Positions 15,799-25,760 of a DNA stretch of 64,000 nt are shown in pieces; the first letter of the stretch is position 1, and each line of letters opens with the position of its first letter. The DNA comes from Polytrichum commune (taxonomy: Eukaryota; Streptophyta; Polytrichopsida; Polytrichales; Polytrichaceae), in assembly GCA_950295325.1 (NCBI GenBank), contig OX485803.1:47879554-47943553 (forward strand), in the 5' to 3' direction. Below the pieces are notes generated by a model. It made no database searches. It saw only the letters and a program-made list of their open reading frames with translations, and was not told where the DNA came from. Made by a program: the position numbers and the translations under genes.

Positions 15799-16898
15799 CA
15801 GGCCATAAATTTGACACCCTAGCCAAATTTCCAGGGGACACCCTGCTCCAATTTTTGGGTGTCCTCATAAATTTCTCTTAAAAATGTTTTTTTGTCAAAA
15901 TAGGTACAATTTTGAAAAATATATAATATCATTTCAAATTTTCAATTAAAAATCAAAAAAATCACTACATATCATAACTTGCAATGCAAATCAAACCTAC
16001 AAGCGGCGGCCTTTCATAGCACACCACTTTACCCATACTTGTTCAAAGTCAATGGCCTCTATGGGGATTTTTGCCATTGCAACTCTCATTTGTGCTTCCA
16101 AAGTCTCTAATACCAAACTACACCGTAAAGTAGATTTAATATGATTTTGAGTAGAAAATCCTCTCTCACAAGAAGTTGTACTAGCAGGAATTACAAGAAC
16201 AGCTTGCCACAACTTTGTCATATGAGGATATCTTCCAACATAGTCCAAATTGGAAGAATAAACCATCCAAGCTTGGTGCATTTTAAGACCACCACATGAA
16301 ATATGAAGTGTATCCAAAAAACCTCGAAGCTCTGATTTTAAACCACGCTCATCAAAAAGATTCTCTCCATTAGTGCAGAATTGGTCAATGAAACTCTGAA
16401 GCCATAAACGAGCATTTCGATGAAGAAGTGTCAAGTCTGTTGAAAAACAGACAGGGCTAAATAGCTTAGCTGCATTGAAGAGCTTCAAATCAGGAAATCG
16501 TTGCTGCAATGATTCTATCACCTTAACCACATAGGCCTGTGCAATCACCTTGCACCCATGGAGGGTACCATCACCACCAAACTCACCAAACGTGTGATTT
16601 TTTTCTTCACAAGTCACAGTACGTGTCAATTTCTAGAATGTGCGTGTCAATTGACGTGCATTTTTTTTTTGTGCAAGTTTTTGCGTGTCAAAAAAGAAAA
16701 ACTTGCAAAAACTTTGTCAAACATATACGCTGATAGGCCCTACAAGTACAGGGGACACCCTGAATTTTTTTTGAGTGTAAAAAGGACACCCTTGTAGGAT
16801 TTTTGGGTGTCCTCGGGGACACCCTGTTTGAGATTTGGGTGTCCTAGGACACTCTAGGAAGCAAAATACACCCCCCAGGGTGTCAATTTTATGCCCTG
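15799..16898 (-). mobile_element. hAT DNA transposon, internally reduced, with perfect 8-bp target duplication
   Basis: GAGGAGAC lies immediately on both sides (15791-15798 and 16899-16906), the 8-bp duplication typical of hAT. Termini are short inverted repeats: CAGGCCATAAATTTGACACC on the left against CAGGGCATAAAATTGACACC from the right. GGACACCC words recur near both ends as subterminal repeats, probably transposase-binding sites. The 1100-bp body keeps only a C-terminal piece of transposase (15997-16629), so it is a deletion derivative. The undamaged target duplication suggests a recent insertion. Confidence 0.9.
15997..16629 (-). pseudogene. C-terminal fragment of hAT transposase (ZNF862/DUF4371-like, dimerisation domain)
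   Basis: A 210-residue open frame. Its end matches the hAT C-terminal dimerisation domain: LVIPASTTSCERGFSTQNHI, then IKSTLR and LEAQMRVAM. The N-terminal zinc-finger and most of the RNase H-like catalytic core are absent, because the element around it is only 1.1 kb. It cannot be an active transposase alone, though a dimerisation fragment could in principle act as a dominant regulator. The frame is open with no internal stop, consistent with a recent insertion. Confidence 0.85.
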
Positions 16899-17043
16899 GA
16901 GGAGACATTTGAGCACACTCACCATACAACCTCAAAATTTGTTAAGCCCAAGAGGACTAAAAGCATCCTGCTTCAGATAGAGAGACTTAACTCACACTAA
17001 TTTACAGTCAAGTGACAAAAGATAGAAAAAGAGATGCGCTTGT

Positions 17044-17115
17044 AGGAGGCAAGCGGGGTTGAACCGCTGACCTATCGGACTGCAGCCGATTGCTCTACCA
17101 CTGAGCTATACCTCC
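17044..17115 (-). tRNA. trnC-GCA: tRNA-Cys (GCA), copy 1
   Basis: Cloverleaf read on the minus strand: acceptor GGAGGTA pairs with TGCCTCC, D-arm contains AGCTCAGTGGTAGAGCA, anticodon stem ATCGG/CCGAT encloses loop CTGCAGT with anticodon GCA, and the T-arm contains GGTTCAACCCC. Discriminator is U, as expected for Cys. A T5 Pol III terminator follows about 14 bases downstream. Box A (TAGCTCAGTGG) and box B (GGTTCAACCCC) are intact. Confidence 0.97.
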
Positions 17116-17116
17116 A

Positions 17117-17134
17117 CGTGTCACATGTGACACG
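17117..17134. promoter_or_regulatory. 18-bp perfect palindrome just upstream of tRNA-Cys copy 1
   Basis: CGTGTCACATGTGACACG starts two bases upstream of the tRNA 5' end and embeds CACATGTG, an E-box-like core. Its place in the tRNA 5' flank suggests an upstream element or part of the pre-tRNA leader. Function not shown. The same palindrome lies at 17391-17408. Confidence 0.5.
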
Positions 17135-17317
17135 CACCTGAGCATTAGACCAACTTTCCGCTTCCAGCTTGCTGTTCCGATGTGAAAATAATCAACCATA
17201 CAACCTCAAAATTTGTTAAGCCCAAGAGGACTAAAAGCATCCTGCTTCAGATAGAGAGACTTAACTCACACTAATTTACAGTCAAGTGACAAAAGATAGA
17301 AAAAGAGATGCGCTTGT

Positions 17318-17389
17318 AGGAGGCAAGCGGGGTTGAACCGCTGACCTATCGGACTGCAGCCGATTGCTCTACCACTGAGCTATACCTCC
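17318..17389 (-). tRNA. trnC-GCA: tRNA-Cys (GCA), copy 2
   Basis: Identical to the copy 274 bp away, with intact stems, box A, box B and its own T5 terminator at about 17300-17304. Both copies look functional. Confidence 0.97.
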
Positions 17390-17467
17390 ACGTGTCACAT
17401 GTGACACGCACCTGAGCATTAGACCAACTTTCCGCTTCCAGCTTGCTGTTCCGATGTGAAAATAATC

Positions 17468-18855
17468 TTTACATATTAAACATTATACTGCACATCCTAG
17501 AGTCCAGACCCATATAGTTACCGATACACATATTATTTCACTACTCTATCCACTGCTGTGACCCCCTTAACAATATCCCCTAAAATTTTCCACACCAGAA
17601 AATTCCATAAGGGTGCCCAATCTCTTGAAAGATGACTACACATAGTGTAATAAAACCAAGTAATTTTTACCTTCCAATCCTCCCACATTTCCTCACTCTC
17701 TTCCTACTCTCCTCCCTCTCCATTCCTTCCTACTTGATGCAATCCTTGGTTCTTCTCTTACCGTGATAAACATTATGTTCATTGGTGTTCTAGGCAAGTG
17801 TGCCCTATGGCAATTACCCAATGCTCCCAAAAGGTTATAAATAGTGGTATGCAAATTATCGTTACCTAACATTAGTTTCATCATGAAGAGGCCACCTATG
17901 TGCATCATTTCGGACCTTTGTAACAATCTATTAATTGACGTGGCATTTTCTGAGTGAGGTGGATGAGTTTCAAAGTGTGGTATTGTCCTACGAAACTTTG
18001 GGTTGAGTGATCATATTATCTGATTAAAAATGAAGTCACATTTGGTATGTAGTACAATACCCAACTCCTATCTTCCTTACATAAAGACCTAATACTAAAC
18101 AAGAGATGTAACGTATCAAATGTGCAGAACACTAACGTGCACACTTCTTTGATCAAGCTTTTGATGTTGATGAACCAAATTTTGCATGATGAGAGGAGAA
18201 TTTATTGCACACACATATAAGGTATGTGGCCCTATTGTGAGCACTTCCAACCATGCAAACATGTCAACCTATTCAAATGGCTTCGGGTACGTCTAATTGA
18301 AATTTATCTCATGAAATATTAGCAATTTTTGAATTATGAACCTTGTCATTTCAAGTTCCATAAACTACAATACACATGCAAAAATTATTGAAGGTTCATG
18401 TAGGTCCTTTGAACAATGACGGTCCACTATTGATCTTAGAACGGTCTCTACTTTTTAAGCATATTGTCATGTCTCATCATAACACATGTGAGTTCGGTGT
18501 CCATCATAATAACAAAGCTTGTCGTATTCCACTCAAATATGAAAATGCAATTGAGAACATGTTTAAATTCAAGTTTGGGTCCAAGAAACTTGTGGTCCAA
18601 AATACCCCTAAGTAGACTTTATTTTCGGACTCAAGACTGGACCCAACTTTAGAATTGGTTTCTCCAACTAGGAAGATTACTCTCTTGAGATGAAACCACC
18701 CACATTTGGAGGGAAAATGATGCCACATCAACGCCACATCATTTTTTCATACCTTGGAGCAACAGCGTAGTGTGAATTCCTTGGATCCATGATTTTGCTC
18801 GACCAATAGGATGTCATTGGGCTTGGACCTTAGTGTAAACCCACCCTAAGCTCTC
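17468..18855. other. Intergenic between tRNA-Cys pair and cyclophilin gene
   Basis: No gene seen. Sequence from about 18570 to 18849 is related to the MITE family at 47.7-48.6 kb: it has the same 'GGTCCAA...ATGCCACATCA...CACATCA' body in opposite orientation and ends GGACCTTAGTGTAAACCCAC, CCTAAG, which resembles that family's terminus. The other end was not located, so it is a truncated or diverged copy. Confidence 0.5.
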
Positions 18856-18875
18856 AACCCTAAACCCTAAACCCT
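18856..18875 (+). promoter_or_regulatory. Telo-box repeat in cyclophilin promoter
   Basis: AACCCTAAACCCTAAACCCT lies about 70 bp upstream of the start codon and is followed by a CT-rich tract (18880-18893). Plant telo-boxes (AAACCCTAA) with pyrimidine tracts are known in promoters of housekeeping and translation genes active in dividing cells. Confidence 0.8.
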
Positions 18876-18946
18876 ACTCACTCTCTCTCTGCTCTGTTTT
18901 CGTTCAGTGCCCTCGCTTCTGTTTCCTTTGCAATCCATTTGTTGCG

Positions 18947-21406
18947 ATGGCGGACGAGTTGGACGCACCTCAGGTGGTTCTCCACACCTCTATGGGCGAC
19001 ATCACCATCGAGGTGCCTCATCTCAACCATATATGCTCCTTCATTCTTCATCCACTATTTTTTCACTAAATTTTTTCAGCCAAGTTGTGGCATCCTTCCC
19101 TTATCGAAGCTCAATTGCGCTCTCTTGGTTGAGAGGATAAGAGACAAACAGATGAATGTAGAATAGAATGTGATTGATCGCTATACCACCGCATTATATG
19201 TGCAGTATATCAAGAGTCCGTAATCTGGACATAAAATTCTGCAACAATGGTGTACTATTACTCTCAATAAGAGCAGGTCGGTTTGAACTGTATGGAATCC
19301 TGTTATTACTGAGAGTACCGGCATTGCCTCAATATAAAGAGGCCGTATTTCAGATGGCATTTTGTCTGTCTTGGAGTTTTTCTTTGGAAATGGCAGTATT
19401 TGAGCTGGAAGAAGACATTAGTCCATGCAGTTCTAAACCTCTCATCATCTTTGGTATAAGTAATCACCTCAATTTCATACTCAATGCAAGAACAGGGTCG
19501 TATATCAAGATAGCTTGAGTAAGGTGTAACGCCCTTCCTTAACGGATATTCTTGCTTTTACAAACAACATTTCATGCCTCTTCAATTTTTGTTTTGATTT
19601 GCACAACTGGACTTTCAAGCGCTGTATGAAATGGACATGCGTAACGCTTAGGGTTTTGGTTTTTCTCCACTTCAGTGTAATGATCACCATGCAATTCAAT
19701 TTCCAATTTGGGAAGGTGACACCTGTTACAGTATTCTAAAGCGATATCATCCAAACACTGGGCATTGGACATGATATGGCTAAGCTCTGGCTTTGTCAAC
19801 CGATTTGAAGGTGACACTCTTGCTCAAGTGCTCGGAAAGATACTAACGGAAACTTGGTGGGAAATGTGGGCAGCTGTACAAGAAACATGCTCCAAAAACA
19901 TGTAGAAATTTTCTGGAGCTGTCGCGTAGAGGTTACTATAATAATGTTCTTTTCCACCGCGTCATCAAGGTCAGCATCATGATGAGCTTCATCCTCTTAA
20001 GAACATGGGAATCGTATGGCAAAATTGCAATTCTAGTTTAGTATCTTGTATACTACGTACCATATGCAAATTACTTGAAGTACTTGGGTACTTTGAATCT
20101 GATGATGTGATACTTCCCTATACTCCTGTAAATTACAGTTTGGAGTGTTGTAATTAACGAACTTTCAAGCAGCCTTGTTGATTTAAAAGTCAGCTCCGGT
20201 GCAGAGCTCTCATCAGTATCTTTTGTGGCCATTGAGGTTGACTCCCAGCTGGAAATGTGTACAGAATTTCATGGTGCAAGGTGGCGATCCAACAGGCACA
20301 GGACGAGGCGGTGAATCAATTTATGGGTATGTTTTGCATGACAACCTGAGAGATAGGGGTGGAGAGAGTATTGTGCAGTAACAATATTTAAAGAAGACTT
20401 TAGAAGAGATCCGTTGGGAATTCACCTATTATATTGTCTCACACTTATTGCCCTATTTAGAAGAAATGACGAATTCTACATCCATTCTGTTCAAGCACAG
20501 GTCTATTTCTGTAGACTTTGAATGCCATCAATGTCACGTACACACTTGTTCATGAAAACTTGCAGTGCAAAGTTTGAGGATGAAGTGACAAGGGAACTCA
20601 AGCACACTGGGGCAGGCATTCTATCCATGGCAAACTCAGGACCCAATACTAATGGCAGCCAATTTTTCATCACCTTAGCGCCCACACCTTGGCTGGATTG
20701 TAAGTCTATCTCAAGATTTGTGCCTTAATCTCTGTCCATCAAATTTTTTGTGGGAGAATGAATCTAAGGCCTCCTTTGGGGAGGGTTTTTTTGGAGGAGG
20801 TTGCATATAAATCTATGCAGATGCTGGAATCTTATGGTATTTCCAAAGCTTGACCAGTTCCTTTGTGATTCTGCAGCAAAGCACACCATTTTTGGCAGGA
20901 TCTGCAAGGGTATGGATGTGGTGAAACGCCTTGGCATGGTTGAAACTGACAAACATGATCGGTAAGTTAGACTTGGATTGGCAGAAAAAGTATATTCTCT
21001 TTCCATCCTGTTAAATATATGCTACCTGCCTGGCCCAAGTGGTTTAAACATATGGGTAGGTACCTGTCTGCCCCAAGTGGTTTAAACATATGGGTAGGCA
21101 CCTGTCTGCCCCAATTGGTTTTGCATGGTTGAGGACAACCTACATGTAAGTGAAAGTGATAGGGTATTTTATCTGTGACAGTGAAAAGGCAAATATATCC
21201 AATATTCTTTCACAACTTGGCTCAAGCCTACTTGTTTTCTACTGTGGTCAGATGTAGTTAACTATCAACAATTTAACTTGAGCATTCTTGCTCCTGAACT
21301 CAATCATTTGGGTGGTCAAAATTTGCACTGACAACTTTCTTTGCTATGCTCACCTGGCAGGCCTATTCATGAAGTGAAAATTTTGAAGACGTCGGTGCAA
21401 GACTGA
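18947..21406 (+). CDS. PPIL1: Peptidyl-prolyl cis-trans isomerase, PPIL1-type spliceosomal cyclophilin, 6 exons
   Basis: Cyclophilin that isomerises Xaa-Pro bonds; PPIL1 orthologues sit in the activated spliceosome through SKIP/SNW1. Exons 18947-19012, 19874-19969, 20265-20326, 20566-20699, 20877-20961 and 21361-21406 splice in phase to 162 residues, the usual single-domain length. Active-site features are present: [33 protein letters not shown] (catalytic-pocket N and Q) and the W of TPWLD in the cyclosporin-binding position. [20 protein letters not shown] and [11 protein letters not shown] align with human PPIL1 as I recall it. Start is the first ATG after the telo-box and CT tract. Likely expressed in growing tissue. 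Confidence 0.94.
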
Positions 21407-22496
21407 AGGATGATTGGTGGTCCTACATAATTGCTTGCATCTCCTATTTTTGTTGTAGTTTGCCTTCCACATTTGTAGACCGACTTGAACACATTTGAGG
21501 TCACGTGCATTTCTGGAAGTACCTGTAAATACTTCATGTATTAATGTCATGCAGATGCTGTGGCCTCATTAGAGAAGGGATAGCTTGTAGAAAGTTTTCA
21601 TGGTCCCAAAAAGGTTGTCCTGTAACAGTGAACAGATAATCTTGATGAAAGCCCCATGGCTGTATTGTCATGGTAATGGGAGCAATCCGCTTGGGTACAT
21701 GTGTTGGTTACAGTTGAGGATGAGAAGTCTGTATTATTTGGACTCTGGAGTTGCTCTCTTCCTTTTATATGTTCTATACAAGTCTCATATGTTGCAAACC
21801 TCGTATGTTGATTCTGACGGTCAATCACATCCAGCCTCTGCTATTACAAGATTTTGTTTTAAGCATGACGATGAGGATATCCTCATGGCACAACAGTGCC
21901 ATCCACCAATTCTTGCATGTCATGTTGTGTCATTTCTCTGCATTGGTAGGAGCCCCTGCATTGATGGCTTCTGTTTTCTTAGACCTACTGTAGTTATCCT
22001 CAATGGCAAAGCTGGAAGTTTTTGGAGTTGCAAAAATGATACGTCCAGGCTTCTTGGTCATGGGCAGTGTTGGTGTTCAATAGCTTTCTCCATTGAAGTC
22101 TTTGAGTATTCTCATTACCATCACCAGGTTCATTCTGAATGTAGGCAGAATCATGACCTTGTGATAAGAATTATATGACATTAGAAACAAGAAGTGTGCT
22201 TTTAGACTCAAATCTGTCATTCGAGTGCTTGGATCCTATGAAATGTATACAATTTGCACCATGCAAGTAGTTTGTGGTTATTGTTTCTATTGATAGGGAT
22301 CGAATGGCGGTGGTCATCAAAATATTTCATGTGGGGAAATCCAAGTAGCCAGCTGCTGCCGCCCTTGCCAATTGACATCAGCAGGTTGCTATAAAAAGAT
22401 GTACAATAAATGTGAAAATATTCTAAAATTAAATGAGTATTCCCTCAAAGTTGGAGGTCCAAAAAATGAAAAACCTCCTCGAACAAAGATCAGTGA
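21407..22496. other. Cyclophilin 3' UTR and intergenic sequence
   Basis: An open frame of 192 codons (21600-22178, plus strand) lies here, but its composition is not protein-like and it has no recognisable domain. I treat the region as non-coding. Confidence 0.5.
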
Positions 22497-22569
22497 TGGA
22501 GACGCCGGGTATCGATCCCGGTACCTCTCGCATGCAAAGCGAGCGCTCTTCCATTTGAGCTACACCCCC
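22497..22569 (-). tRNA. trnA-UGC: tRNA-Ala (UGC)
   Basis: On the minus strand the acceptor GGGGGTG pairs with CGTCTCC (two G-U pairs), the anticodon stem CTCGC/GCGAG encloses TTTGCAT with anticodon TGC, and the T-arm holds the box B-like GGGATCGATACCC. The discriminator is A, as in tRNA-Ala. A T5 run about 24 bases downstream (22469-22473) can act as terminator. This is the standard plant nuclear form. Confidence 0.95.
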
Positions 22570-23000
22570 TCTCGATGCATTGAATGGCAGTAACATGTTA
22601 TATGTATAAAAAAGAATGGACTCACTGTTGAAGTCTGTTATAACTAAAGGACCGAGTTGATTCTCGGATTAGAGATCCGCAAAGCGACTGGCGATGAAAG
22701 AATCGCCACTTGCATCTCTTTGATTAAGGATCTCTACAGGTAGTCTCTCGGATTTCGTGGCATTCAAATTTTTACTGTACAGATCTTTGAGTTGAGTCGT
22801 GCGAGTTCTGGAAGGCCGAAATAAGTAATGTGGCTCTTCAGAGAATTTTGCTGAGCCTTTTCTGACTTGGTAAAGGTTGAAGGCAAATTTGGCGAGGTAT
22901 CCACAACCATAGTCTCAGAGCAGACGGTTTTGCTAGGTGACATACCAAGACTCGACATGTGTGGCTGTGGGAACCTTCGTTGAAGTTTATTTATTTTAGC
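22570..23000. other. Upstream region of the release-factor gene
   Basis: No coding exon supported. ATTCTCGGATTAGAGATCCG and similar words near 22660-22760 are not assigned. An in-frame ATG lies at 22959, upstream of the chosen start at 23001. Confidence 0.4.
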
Positions 23001-25726
23001 ATGAAACGCCTGGGAGCTCCTGTTGGCCGCTTTATTCGATCAGCGTGCGCAATCCAGTCCGCGCGAAGCGTTTGGCATGCTCAAGCTGGAGGCTCTCTAA
23101 ATAGCGCAGCTGCGGAATTGCTGTGGGTGCCACGATGGTCACCGGGTGCCTGCAGGCGGTTCTCTACTGCCGGTGAGCCTCATTTTGGACTAAGAAGTTT
23201 TTAGAGAAGCATCACCATCCGTGAATGAGGTTGATGAATGTGGTAGTACAAACCAAGGGATTAGGGGCTAAGGGCGAAGTCGTAACCTTGGGGTCTTCGT
23301 CCTGTGGATTTGGGAGTAAATTTGTGTTTATTCATAAGCGGATTGCTTTGGTAGCAAAACATGTGGGCCAGGCGAAGCTGAGAGAGAAATCATGTATTTT
23401 GATAATCGCCTGTAAATCTTGTAAATGTTGGACTACGGAATCTTTGTAGAAGGAGCGCCATCCGTGAATTAGGTTGATGAATTTGGTAGTAGAAACCTAG
23501 GGTTTAGGGTTTAAGGGCGAAGTAAAATTCTTTACGGTCTTCCTACTGAGTGTTGTGGAGTAAACTCGTGTCTATTCATAAGCCGATTGTTTTGGTAGCA
23601 GAATGAAGTGTACCATTGGACCAAGCGCAGAGAAATAATGTGTTTTTGATAATCGCTTGTAAATCTTTCCAACCCTGAGTGATTGGTAAGATATCAAATC
23701 GTCTCTGTTCTCTCGCGAGGGTCATGATAATTTGTTCCTTCCAGATGCTGGTGATTGAACCACTTCAAATCTGCCATTATGCGTTCCCCTAGAAAGTAAG
23801 GAAATTTTTATTAAGGCATTTGAGGTTCCGGGATCATGCAAATAAATCATAGACGCAATGTCTGTGAAGGATTGCAATGTGGGAAAGGGAAAAATAGAAG
23901 GATGCATAAAAGTTGAGATATGGAATTTGTGACTTTTTAGAAGAGATGGGAGTACATGACTAGGTTATCCTAACCTGCGGGTCCAAGAGCATTGCGTAGA
24001 GGGGTGGGAAATATGGACATTTATGAAGAATTGTATTGGGAGGACAGGAAGGCGAGTCTTGCTTATGTTTCAGATATGGCCCTCATGAGCATTGATATTC
24101 TGAAATGCAGAAGGGCAAGTATCCATTTCACAAGACATGTTGCCGATTGTAGAAAGAGGAATGGTGGCAATTGAACAGCGCCATGCCCGACTTAGTGAGG
24201 CTCTCTCGGAGGTAGAGTACCCTTCCTTCCTGTTGAAAATCCATACAAGAATAGTAGGTATGCACATTGTGTGTAGTTTTTGAACGAACTACTAATCTGA
24301 AAGAACTCTCAGAGTCGACTTCGCTGTGGTAGTCATATATGGAAGGATGCGATCTATGAATTCTTTATTACTCGGTATATAACCCTTACACTAAAAAATA
24401 GTGATGTTTTCAGCAAAAACTTTTGTGTCGTCCTTTTCTGTAATTATAATATGTGCGCAGGATTTGAAGAAAGTAACAAACTTGCTAGGATGTTCAAGAC
24501 TCTTTCAGCTATAACCTTGGAGAAATGTCAATTTGCTCTTTAGTGTCGTGTTTCTGAGAAAATAATTGGTGCAAGGACAGCCTGCAGCTCCTCCAGATGA
24601 GATAGTCCGTGTAAGTAAAGAGCTCAGCAAGCTAGAAGACTTCATGGAATGTATCTCTTCGTTGAGAACAAAGCGGAAGGTGTGTATAAGCTTCACTTTC
24701 TTCTTGTGGACTTTAAATACTTATTCAGGTCCTGTATGTTGTCCGTATTCTTTTCCATAGGATCTGAATTGACGAAAATCATGAGTCCTGCGTTGCACTC
24801 TTATGTACTGCTAGGAACCGATGAAGTCAGCTGGAAGTTTGGACACATTCCAAAACGCATCCTACAACAGCCCTGTGTATGCAAAGGATTTCTTGATGCT
24901 GGCTGAAAAACAAGAGAGATGGTTTTTAATATGATGAGATGTATATGTGGCCAAGGGGTGATCATAGAAACTAAAGTGTAGGTTAACTTCAAAGCTTAGG
25001 GTTCTGCCATTGCTTGGGGTACCTTAGTGCATTCTAGGTTAGGCATTGAGCAGGAGGATAACACCTGTGCTTCTTATGGCAGGAAATGGAAGGCTTGAAA
25101 ATGTTGGTAGATGAATCAACAGAGGATGAAGAAATGAGGTCGGCAGCAATTGAAGAGCTACGGTCTATTTCAAAAGGAGAGTCAGAGGATTTACACCGCA
25201 TGCTAACTCTCATGCTCCCCCAGGATGAAGCTGACAGTCGGGGCTGTATTCTTGAAGTCAGAGCTGGTATGTAACATCGGTAAACAATTTGTCTTATCTA
25301 ATCAATTACATGTTCACAAACCATCCTTCTGAAAATTGATGAACTGCTGAAGTCCTATTAATGTATGTTCTTCGAATTCTCTGAGGTTGTAAGTGACCTA
25401 CCTATTCTTTCAAACATACTCTATTTGGGTGGACATTTCAAGCAGGGGTTGTACATTAAATTTCATTTTGTCAATGCATTTTTTCTCTGGCTGACAATGG
25501 AGGTGGCAGAGTCAATCCTGCATGGCTAATTGGAACCCAAATTTGATCATTTATTCCTTCATAATGGTTCAATATTTGCATTTTTTGCATCTAGACACCT
25601 TACTTCGATACATGTGCTTGTAAATTTTGAACTCCAACATTTTACCAGGTACTGGAGGAGAGGAGGCATCATTGTTTGCCATGGACATTTTCAGGATGTA
25701 TGTCTGCCTCGTAAGCTGTGCTTCTT

Positions 25727-25760
<34 letters not shown>

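Larger units (their letters stand above)
16921..17467. repeat. Perfect tandem duplication, unit 274 bp, carrying tRNA-Cys
   Basis: Sequence 16921-17194 is repeated without visible difference at 17195-17467/8. Each unit holds one complete tRNA-Cys gene, a 3' flank with a T5 run (A5 on the plus strand at 17026-17030), and an 18-bp palindrome upstream of the tRNA. Identity over the whole unit implies very recent duplication or ongoing homogenisation. Confidence 0.95.

Noticed and set aside
21600-22178. A 192-codon open frame downstream of the cyclophilin gene
   Set aside because: Composition rich in Cys, His and Ser with no family resemblance; lies in a 3' region; no exon partners.
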